Of a stretch of DNA of 64,000 nucleotides, positions 47,838 through 55,000 are shown one piece after another. The translations under genes and the position numbers were made by a program. The stretch's first letter is position 1. Each line of letters opens with the position of its first letter. The notes beneath the pieces were generated by a model that was not told the DNA's origin, did not search any database, and saw only the letters and a program-made list of their open reading frames with translations. Origin of the DNA: Actinomycetes bacterium (GTDB lineage Bacteria > Actinomycetota > Acidimicrobiia > Acidimicrobiales > Microtrichaceae); contig JAKOVA010000123.1 of assembly GCA_029782335.1 (NCBI GenBank), forward strand, positions 53,551 to 117,550. Direction: 5' to 3'.

Positions 47838-49169
47838 TCAACAGCGGGCCAGGGCCGCCTCGGTCCGCTCCAGCGTCTCATCGACCACCGCATCGTCGTG
47901 TGCGGTGGACACGAACCACAGACCGCGACTGGTCGGCCGGACGCCGACATCCTGGAGGGCGTCGAGGAAGCGGATCAGCGCCGCCTGGTCGGAGCCGTCG
48001 ACGTACTGCGCGAGCGATCGGATCGTGTCGGCCGGACCGAACCGAAGCTGGAACATCGAACCGCCGATGTGATCGACCGCCAGCCCCTTGTGGGCACCGA
48101 TCCGGCGCAGCTCGGCGACCAGCCGACCGGTCGTGCGCTCCAACGCGGGGTACGGGTCGGTCTCCACCAGGATCTTCAACGTCTCGACACCCGCGGCGAC
48201 GGACAGGACGGCTGCGTTGTAGGTGCCGGAGTGGTTGACCTCGCCCCGGCCGACCGCGGCGAGGAGCTCGCGACTGGTTCCCAGTACCGCCATGGGGTAT
48301 CCGGATGCGATGGCCTTGGCGTAGATCGTCATGTCGCCCTGGACACCCAGAAAGCCCTGCGCACCCGTGAGGCCCAGTCGGAACCCAGTGATCACCTCGT
48401 CGATCACGAGCAGCGTGCCGTGGCGCCGGCACAGCTGGCGCACGCCCTCGAGGTAACCATCCGCTGGCGCGATCACCCCGGTGTTGCACATCACCGGCTC
48501 CATGAGCACGCAGGCCACGTCCTCGGCATCGAGCACCTCGGCGACGACCTCCAAGTCGTTCCACTCGGCGATGAGCACGTCGTCCGACGCGGCAAGGGAC
48601 TGCCCGGCGCCGACCGGCGGGCGGCCATAGGGCGTGGGGAGCGGACCGGCGCCGACCAGCAGTGGATCGAGCCAGCCGTGGTAGTGCCCGGCGAACCGCA
48701 GGACGCGCCGCCGGCCGGTGATGGAACGGGCGATCCGGACGGCGAGCAGATCCATCTCCGACCCGGAGAGCCCGATCCGGATGTTCTCGATCCACGGCAC
48801 CGCGCCGACCAACTGCTCGGCGAAGGCGGCCTCGTATTCGTTCTGCCCAGCGAAGCACTGCCCCACCTCCAGCGCTCGCCGCACCGCGTCCAGGACTCGG
48901 GGATGACCGTGGCCGAGCAGCATCGGGCCCATCCCGCCGGCATAGTCGATGTACCGGTTCCCGTCGACATCCCAGAGATGCGCCCCGGCGGCGCGAGCGA
49001 AGGTCAGCGGGGCAGGGCGGCCGGCCAGGCGGACGTTGGAGTTGACACCACCGGCGACGACCTGGCATCGCCGGCGGTGCTGCTCGATGCTGGCCTCGTA
49101 CCGGTTCGGCGTGCTCGAACGGTGATTCACGGTCCATCGCTCCCTGGGCAGGTACGGATGGGTCGGCAC
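47838..49169 (-). CDS. Class III aminotransferase, glutamate-1-semialdehyde aminomutase-like
   Basis: VAGGVNSNVRLAGRPAPLTFARAAGAHLWDVDGNRYIDYAGGMGPMLLGHGHP; LVIDEVITGFRLGLTGAQGFLGVQGDMTIYAKAIASGYPMAVLG. Confidence 0.9.
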   Translation of the reverse strand: MPTHPYLPRERWTVNHRSSTPNRYEASIEQHRRRCQVVAGGVNSNVRLAGRPAPLTFARAAGAHLWDVDGNRYIDYAGGMGPMLLGHGHPRVLDAVRRALEVGQCFAGQNEYEAAFAEQLVGAVPWIENIRIGLSGSEMDLLAVRIARSITGRRRVLRFAGHYHGWLDPLLVGAGPLPTPYGRPPVGAGQSLAASDDVLIAEWNDLEVVAEVLDAEDVACVLMEPVMCNTGVIAPADGYLEGVRQLCRRHGTLLVIDEVITGFRLGLTGAQGFLGVQGDMTIYAKAIASGYPMAVLGTSRELLAAVGRGEVNHSGTYNAAVLSVAAGVETLKILVETDPYPALERTTGRLVAELRRIGAHKGLAVDHIGGSMFQLRFGPADTIRSLAQYVDGSDQAALIRFLDALQDVGVRPTSRGLWFVSTAHDDAVVDETLERTEAALARC

Positions 49170-49183
49170 GGACCCCCCAGTGG

Positions 49184-49201
49184 CGAACTCTATAATATTC
49201 G
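49184..49201 (+). promoter_or_regulatory. Candidate island operator E
   Basis: CGAACTCTATAATATTCG just upstream of the GSA-AT-like gene. Confidence 0.4.
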
Positions 49202-49238
49202 CGCCGAGCAGTCCAACGCTCCGGCGCGAGCGGCCGGG

Positions 49239-49721
49239 TCAGCCGTCGACGCTCACGTCCCCATGCTCGCCGACGTGCCTGGCGTCGGTCAGGCGGGCCT
49301 TCAACAGCGTGAACAACGAGCCGAGACGACCCGACGGACTGTCCCAGTACTCGCCACCGTCGACCTCGATGGTCATCACCGCGACATTCGGCGACTCCTT
49401 GCCGTCCTCGAAGAACGAGCCGGCGAACGGATTCCACAGGTCGTCGATCAGCGCCCGGTCGGTCGTGATCGACGCGTGGCCGCTGAGTGCCACCCAACGA
49501 TTGGCCCGGTTGTCGCTCATGGTCACCAGCGTGGGAAACGTGCCGGTGAGCTGCTGAGCCCACTGCGCGCTCCGATCCATGAGGATCTGGATGTGGCTCG
49601 CGTCGATCCGCGCCACGGTCAACGGCCGGGACGTGATGGCATCGGCCTGGCCGGTCCCGACCATCAGCGTGTCGCCGGGGGCCAACAGGTCGGCGAGCTG
49701 GCGGGAGGTGTCGTTGGTCAT
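49239..49721 (-). CDS. Pyridoxamine 5'-phosphate oxidase-fold protein (general stress 26-like)
   Basis: LADLLAPGDTLMVGTGQADAITSRPLTVARID...WVALSGHASITTDRALIDDLWNPFAGSFFEDGKESPNVAVMTIEVDGGEYWDS. Confidence 0.85.
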   Translation of the reverse strand: MTNDTSRQLADLLAPGDTLMVGTGQADAITSRPLTVARIDASHIQILMDRSAQWAQQLTGTFPTLVTMSDNRANRWVALSGHASITTDRALIDDLWNPFAGSFFEDGKESPNVAVMTIEVDGGEYWDSPSGRLGSLFTLLKARLTDARHVGEHGDVSVDG

Positions 49722-49750
49722 CGCCTGCTCCTCGTTCCCCTGCGCGCCAC

Positions 49751-49963
49751 TCAGCCGCGCTCGACCTTGAAGGCCACGTCGACCGTCACCTGCCAGCGAT
49801 CGATCGAACCGGACTCCCCGACGTTGGCACGAATGTCGGCCACCTCGATCCACGTCTGGCCACGGACGGTCTCCGCCGACGTCGACAGTGCCGTCCGCAC
49901 GGCATCCTCGATCCCACCCTCGGACTCGCCGACCAGCCGCACGACCTTGAACGTTGCACCCAT
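49751..49963 (-). CDS. Dodecin family flavoprotein
   Basis: 70 aa; KVVRLVGESEGGIEDAVRTALSTSAETVRGQTWIEVADIRANVGESGSIDRWQVTVDVAFKVE. Confidence 0.9.
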   Translation of the reverse strand: MGATFKVVRLVGESEGGIEDAVRTALSTSAETVRGQTWIEVADIRANVGESGSIDRWQVTVDVAFKVERG

Positions 49964-50064
49964 TGCTTGCGCTCCTTCGTTGAAGTTGGTGGCCGTTGTA
50001 ACACGTGCGATCGGCGGCGGGACAGGACCGGGGCAACGTTCATCCCAACGGGTGACGGACGCGA

Positions 50065-50094
50065 TCGTGGGGAGCGCCGCAGCGCTCCCCACGA
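50065..50094. terminator. Perfect 13-bp-stem hairpin (terminator/attenuator candidate)
   Basis: TCGTGGGGAGCGC-CGCA-GCGCTCCCCACGA. Confidence 0.65.
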
Positions 50095-50199
50095 CATCGG
50101 CTGATGAATCGACGTGAGCCGTTGAATGCCGGCGGGACGAGGCCGGCAGCTCACGAAGCGGAGGTTGGCGGAGATTCGCCAGACGCTCCAGCGTGCGGC

Positions 50200-50241
50200 C
50201 TAGCGGCCAACCACCTCCAGCGTCCCGAACACCGTGTGCAT
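50200..50241 (-). CDS. 13-aa mini-ORF (candidate leader peptide) with extended Shine-Dalgarno
   Basis: Minus strand GAGGAAGGAGGTGGTCCAACAAC-ATGCACACGGTGTTCGGGACGCTGGAGGTGGTTGGCCGCTAG encodes MHTVFGTLEVVGR; SD AGGAGGTGGTCC is almost fully complementary to the 16S 3' end. Confidence 0.5.
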   Translation of the reverse strand: MHTVFGTLEVVGR

Positions 50242-50460
50242 GTTGTTGGACCACCTCCTTCCTCTGGTTCGCACATCACAGCACACGCCGGTCACCAGCG
50301 AAAGCGGGTTTCCGCACCCGGCACCGCGCCGCCGATCACGTCGGGTCGGCACCGACGGCGACCTGACCTGGCGTTCCTCCCCGGCACGTGAGAGGGACGG
50401 GGCTGGGGTTCACCGGGGCACGCACGCGCCGCGAGAATCAGGAGCGAGGGGGTGGACGAC

Positions 50461-51228
50461 ATGAGCGAGGTCGACGACAGGCTGGTGATCACCGAACGGC
50501 TCGGTCACGTGCTGGTGGTGGAGATGCGTCGCGAGCACAAACGCAACGCCATCGACCGTCGCCTGGCCGACCAGCTCGACGTCGCCTTCAACACCTTGGA
50601 GGACGACGACGACCTGTGGGCCGGCGTGCTGACGGGGACGGCCACCGTGTTCAGCGCCGGCAGCGACCTGACCGGCGGCGGCGACTACTGGACCGAGCGA
50701 GGCGGCCAGTACGGGCTGATCCGCCGCCGGCGCACCAAGCCGCTCATCGCCGCGGTGGAGGGCTGGGCGCTGGGCGGGGGGTTCGAGCTCGTCCTGGCCT
50801 GCGACCTCGTCGTCGCGGCGCGCACCGCCCGCTTCGGCCTGCCCGAGGTGGCCCGCGGGCTGGTGCCCACGTGCGGAGCGCTGTTCCGTGCTCCCGAGGC
50901 ACTGCCACTCAACCTGGCTCGGCAGATGGCCCTCACCGGTGCGCCCGTGGACGCTGCCCGGCTGTACGAGGTCGGCACCATCAGCGCGCTGACCGAACCG
51001 GGTCGGGCCCGCGACGAGGCGGTGGCCCTCGCCCGGCAGATCTGCGCCAACGCCCCGCTGGCCGTGCGCGCCAGCCTCGAAGCCGTGAACAGTGCGCGGC
51101 GCGCCACGGAGGAGGCCGGCTGGGCGGCCACGCAGCAGGCCGAGGAGCGGATCGGCCGATCGGAGGATGTCGCCGAAGGTCTGCAAGCCTTCTTCGAGCG
51201 CCGCCCGCCCGTGTGGCACGGCCGGTAG
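50461..51228 (+). CDS. Enoyl-CoA hydratase/isomerase family
   Basis: VVEMRREHKRNAIDRRLADQL, GVLTGTATVFSAGSDLTGG, KPLIAAVEGWALGGGFELVLACDLVVAARTARFGLPEVARGLVP. Confidence 0.93.
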   Translation: MSEVDDRLVITERLGHVLVVEMRREHKRNAIDRRLADQLDVAFNTLEDDDDLWAGVLTGTATVFSAGSDLTGGGDYWTERGGQYGLIRRRRTKPLIAAVEGWALGGGFELVLACDLVVAARTARFGLPEVARGLVPTCGALFRAPEALPLNLARQMALTGAPVDAARLYEVGTISALTEPGRARDEAVALARQICANAPLAVRASLEAVNSARRATEEAGWAATQQAEERIGRSEDVAEGLQAFFERRPPVWHGR

Positions 51229-51252
51229 ACCGCGAACGGAGACAGTCGAACC

Positions 51253-52548
51253 ATGTGGGACTTCGAGACCGATCCCGAGTACCAGCGCGACCTCGACTGG
51301 GTCGACGCCTTCGTGCGCGAGGAGGTCGAGCCGCTGCAGTACGTGCTGCCCCACGCGCTCGATCGCACGCACCCGCTGTGGCAGGCGCTCGTCCCGCCGT
51401 TGCAACAGCAGGTCCGCGAGCGCGGCCTGTGGGCCACGCACCTCGGCCCGGAGCTGGGTGGGCCCGGCCACGGGCAGGTCAAGCTGGCCCTGCTCAACGA
51501 GATCCTCGGCCGCTCGCCGATCGCTCCCCTGGTCTTCGGCTGCCAGGCGCCCGACAGCGGCAACGCCGAGATCCTCGCCCACTACGGCACGGAGGAGCAC
51601 AAGGCCCGATACCTGCGGCCGCTGCTCGATGGGCAGATGTTCTCGTGCTTCTCGATGACCGAGCCGCAGGGCGGATCCGATCCGAAGGAGTTCACCTGCG
51701 CCGCCGAGCTGGACGGCGACGAGTGGGTGATCAACGGCGAGAAGTGGTTCTCGTCCAATGCCAAGTACGCCGACCTGATCATCGCCATGGTGGTGACCGA
51801 TCCGGAGAACCCGCCGTACCAGCGCCAGTCGATGCTGCTCGTCCCGGCCGACGCCCCCGGCTTGACCATCATCCGCAACGTCGGCCACGGCTTCACCCGC
51901 GAGCCCGGCCAGGGAACCCACGCCTACCTGCGCTACGACAACGTGCGTGTCCCGGCAGGCAACGTGCTGGGGGGTCGGGGGAACGCCTTCGTCGTCGCCC
52001 AGACCCGGCTCGGCGGGGGGCGCATCCACCACGCCATGCGCACCGTGGGCATGGCCCGCCACGCCCTCGAGCTGATGCTGGAGCGCGCCGTGTCCCGGCG
52101 CACCCAGGGCGAGCTGCTGTCACGCAAGCAGCTGGTTCAGGAGATGGTGGCCGACTCGTGGATCGATCTCGAGCAGTTCCGCCTGCTGGTCCTGCGGACG
52201 GCCTGGAAGATCGACCGCTACCACGACTACAAACGGGTGCGCGGCGACATCTCGGCGGTCAAGGCGGCCATGCCTGGCGTCCTCAACCGCATCGCCAGCC
52301 GGGCGCTGCAGGTCCATGGCTCGTTGGGCATCACCGAGGAGATGCCGTTCATGGAGATGATCGCCAACGCGCTGCACCTCGGCCTGGCCGACGGCCCGAC
52401 GGAGGTCCACAAGGTGACCCTGGCCCGCACCCTCCTGTCGCAGGCCAAGCCGGCACCCGGGTTGTTCCCCACCACGCACATCCCCGCCCAGCGCGAGGCT
52501 GCCCGGGCGAAGTACGCCGAGGTCATCGCCCGGCACGGCGGTGAGTGA
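51253..52548 (+). CDS. Acyl-CoA dehydrogenase
   Basis: CFSMTEPQGGSDPKEFTCAAELDGDEWVINGEKWFSSNA...ISAVKAAMPGVLNRIASRALQVHGSLGITEEMPF. Confidence 0.95.
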   Translation: MWDFETDPEYQRDLDWVDAFVREEVEPLQYVLPHALDRTHPLWQALVPPLQQQVRERGLWATHLGPELGGPGHGQVKLALLNEILGRSPIAPLVFGCQAPDSGNAEILAHYGTEEHKARYLRPLLDGQMFSCFSMTEPQGGSDPKEFTCAAELDGDEWVINGEKWFSSNAKYADLIIAMVVTDPENPPYQRQSMLLVPADAPGLTIIRNVGHGFTREPGQGTHAYLRYDNVRVPAGNVLGGRGNAFVVAQTRLGGGRIHHAMRTVGMARHALELMLERAVSRRTQGELLSRKQLVQEMVADSWIDLEQFRLLVLRTAWKIDRYHDYKRVRGDISAVKAAMPGVLNRIASRALQVHGSLGITEEMPFMEMIANALHLGLADGPTEVHKVTLARTLLSQAKPAPGLFPTTHIPAQREAARAKYAEVIARHGGE

Positions 52549-53563
52549 ACCGGTCCCGCCGGCGACTGCTCCGGTCCGCCCCGGCGACGAACTGGACTGG
52601 CCGGCACTGCAACACCGCCTGGCCGAGGTGCTGGGCCTCCCCGCCGAGCCGATGGTGGTCAGCCAGTTCACCGCCGGGCGGGCCAACCTGACCTATCTGG
52701 TGCAAGCCGGTGATCAGCGGTGGGTGGTCCGCCGCCCACCCCGCGGCACGCTGGCGCCGGGCTCGCACGACATGGCCCGCGAGTACCGGGTTCTCTCCCG
52801 GCTGTGGACCGCCTACCCGCGAGCGCCGCGCGCCGTCTACTTCACCGACGACGCCGAGGTGATCGGCGCCCCGTTCCTGGTGACCGAGTTCCGCAGCGGT
52901 CTGGTGGTCAGCGACACGGTCCCGTCCGTCCTGGCCGATCTCCCCGATGTCGAACGGCGCCTCGACCTGGCCCTGATCGACGCTGCCGCCGATCTGCACG
53001 TGGTCGACCCAGCCGCTGTCGACCTCGTCGATCTGGGGCGCCCGGACGGATTCGCCGCCCGCCAGGTGCGCGGCTGGGCTGACCGTTGGACGAGAGCCTC
53101 CGCCACGGCGGGCGATCCGCTGATGGACGAGGTGGCCACGATGTTGGCAGCGCGGATCCCCAACTCCCCCCGCCCGGCCATCGTCCACAACGACCTCAAG
53201 CTGGACAACTGCCAGTTCCAGCCGGACGATCCGGACACCGTCAGTTCGGTGTTCGACTGGGACATGGCCACCCTCGGCGACCCGCTGTTCGACCTCGGTC
53301 TGCTGCTGGTGTCGATGCACGCCCACCCGACCTGGACGATCACCGACGACGAGGCCGTGGCCCACTACTCCGCTCGCTCCGGCATCGACGTCACCTCCAT
53401 CGACTGGTATGTGGCGTTCGCCAACTGGCGGATGGCCGTCGTGCTCCGTCAACTGGTCAACCGGTTCCTGGCCGGTCAGTCCACCGACGCCCGCCTCGGC
53501 GCGCTCGCCGACGCGATCCCCGAGTGCGCCGAGCGGGCCCACGGCCTGCTGGCCGGGGGCTGA
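52541..53563 (+). CDS. Phosphotransferase family protein (ACAD10/11 kinase-like)
   Basis: QFTAGRANLTYLVQAGDQRWVVRRPPRGTLAPGSHDMAREYRVLSRL; AIVHNDLKLDNCQF...SSVFDWDMATLGDPLFDLG. Confidence 0.92.
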   Translation: MSEPVPPATAPVRPGDELDWPALQHRLAEVLGLPAEPMVVSQFTAGRANLTYLVQAGDQRWVVRRPPRGTLAPGSHDMAREYRVLSRLWTAYPRAPRAVYFTDDAEVIGAPFLVTEFRSGLVVSDTVPSVLADLPDVERRLDLALIDAAADLHVVDPAAVDLVDLGRPDGFAARQVRGWADRWTRASATAGDPLMDEVATMLAARIPNSPRPAIVHNDLKLDNCQFQPDDPDTVSSVFDWDMATLGDPLFDLGLLLVSMHAHPTWTITDDEAVAHYSARSGIDVTSIDWYVAFANWRMAVVLRQLVNRFLAGQSTDARLGALADAIPECAERAHGLLAGG

Positions 53564-53598
53564 CCGGAACCGGATCCGGCCCGGCCTAGGGTCTCGGC

Positions 53599-54708
53599 AT
53601 GCTCTGGATCGGGACGCGCAAGGGAATCTTCACGCTGAGGCCGGACGGCGCCCGATCGGCGTGGACCCTGGACGGGCCGCAGTTCCTCGGCCACATCGCC
53701 CACCACGTGGTGGCCGATCCGCGCGACGGTGCGAGCGTGCTGGCGGCGATGCGTGCCGGGCACCTCGGGCCGACCGTGATGCGCAGCACCGATGGCGGGC
53801 GGACCTGGGCCGAAGCTTCCCGCCCGCCGGCCTTCCGCACCGGTGAGCCGCTGGCGCGCACCCTCGGCAAGGTCTTCTGGCTGACGCCGGGCCACACCAA
53901 CCGTCCCGGCCAGTGGTTCGCCGGAGGCTCCCCCCAGGGCCTGTTCGTCACCGACGACGGTGGAGACACCTGGTCGCCGGTGGATGGGTGGAACGACCAC
54001 GAGATGTGGACCACATGGTGCGAGTGGCCCGAGCAGCAGACCCCGGACGGCTCGATGCTGCACTCCGTCAACGTCGACCCGCGCGACCCTCGGCACCTGT
54101 ACCTCGGTCTGTCGGGGGGCGGGGTGTTCGAGACCACCGACGGCGGCACCGAGTGGGCCCCGCTGAACCTCGGGGTGTACGCCCCATTCCTGCCCGATCC
54201 GGACTGCCCCTACGGGCACGACCCGCACTGCGTGCGCCTGCACCCCCGCCAACCGGACCGGCTCTACCAGCAGAACCATTGCGGCATCTATCGCATCGAC
54301 CGGCCGGAAGACCGCTGGACGCGCATCGGCGACAACATGCCGAGCGACGTCGGCGACATCGGCTTCCCGATCGAACTGCACCCGGCCGACCCGGACACGG
54401 TCTGGGTGTTCCCCATGGACGGCACCGACGTGTGGCCGCGCACCAGCCCTGACGGTCGCCCGGCGGTGTTCCGCAGCAGGGACGCCGGAGCCAGTTGGAC
54501 CCGCTGCGACGCCGGGTTGCCCGAACGCGGCTGGTTCACCGTCAAGCGCCAGGCGATGACCACCGACCAGCACGCCGAGTCGGTGGGGGTGTACGTCGGG
54601 ACCACCAGCGGTGAACTGTGGGCCAGCCTCGACGAAGGCGACCACTGGACCTGCCTGGCGGCCCACCTGCCGGAGATCTACTCCGTCGAGTGGGCCGAGC
54701 CGGCCTGA
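53599..54708 (+). CDS. BNR/sialidase-like beta-propeller repeat protein
   Basis: Asp-box motifs RSTDGGRTWAEA, VTDDGGDTWSPV, ETTDGGTEWAPL, RSRDAGASWTRC, ASLDEGDHWTCL. Confidence 0.88.
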   Translation: MLWIGTRKGIFTLRPDGARSAWTLDGPQFLGHIAHHVVADPRDGASVLAAMRAGHLGPTVMRSTDGGRTWAEASRPPAFRTGEPLARTLGKVFWLTPGHTNRPGQWFAGGSPQGLFVTDDGGDTWSPVDGWNDHEMWTTWCEWPEQQTPDGSMLHSVNVDPRDPRHLYLGLSGGGVFETTDGGTEWAPLNLGVYAPFLPDPDCPYGHDPHCVRLHPRQPDRLYQQNHCGIYRIDRPEDRWTRIGDNMPSDVGDIGFPIELHPADPDTVWVFPMDGTDVWPRTSPDGRPAVFRSRDAGASWTRCDAGLPERGWFTVKRQAMTTDQHAESVGVYVGTTSGELWASLDEGDHWTCLAAHLPEIYSVEWAEPA

Positions 54709-54724
54709 GCAGGATGAGCGCCCG

Positions 54725-54985
54725 GTGAAGGTCCACATCCCGACGCCGCTGCGCTCCTACACCGGTGGGGTCGCCGATGTCGACGCCAGCGGCGCCACCC
54801 TGGCCGACCTGCTGGCCGACCTCGATCGGCAGTTCCCCGGCATGCGCTTCCGGATGGTGGACGAGCAGGGCGCGCTGCGCACGCACATGAAGATCTTCGT
54901 CAACAAGGAATCGGTCCGAGACCTGCAGACCGAGATCGCCGCCACCGATCTCGTGGTGCTGATGCAGGCCCTGTCGGGCGGCTGA
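54725..54985 (+). CDS. MoaD/ThiS family ubiquitin-like protein
   Basis: VKVHIPTPLRSYTGGVADVDASGATLADLLADLDRQFPGMRFRMVDEQGALRTHMKIFVNKESVRDLQTEIAATDLVVLMQALSGG (C-terminal GG). Confidence 0.85.
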   Translation: MKVHIPTPLRSYTGGVADVDASGATLADLLADLDRQFPGMRFRMVDEQGALRTHMKIFVNKESVRDLQTEIAATDLVVLMQALSGG

Positions 54986-55000
54986 TCGCCCGACCGGCGC

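Noticed and set aside
47409-50117. 902-aa plus-strand ORF
   Set aside because: Antisense to clear GSA-AT, PPOX and dodecin genes; Arg/Pro/Gly-rich shadow frame.
50095-50300. Known riboswitch (e.g. cobalamin or SAM) upstream of dodecin/enoyl-CoA hydratase
   Set aside because: I could not recognise a conserved core of a known class; only the SD, mini-ORF and stems are supportable by eye.
50388-52544. 718-aa plus-strand ORF
   Set aside because: Alternative frame of the enoyl-CoA hydratase and acyl-CoA dehydrogenase genes; low-complexity Arg/Gly/Ala.
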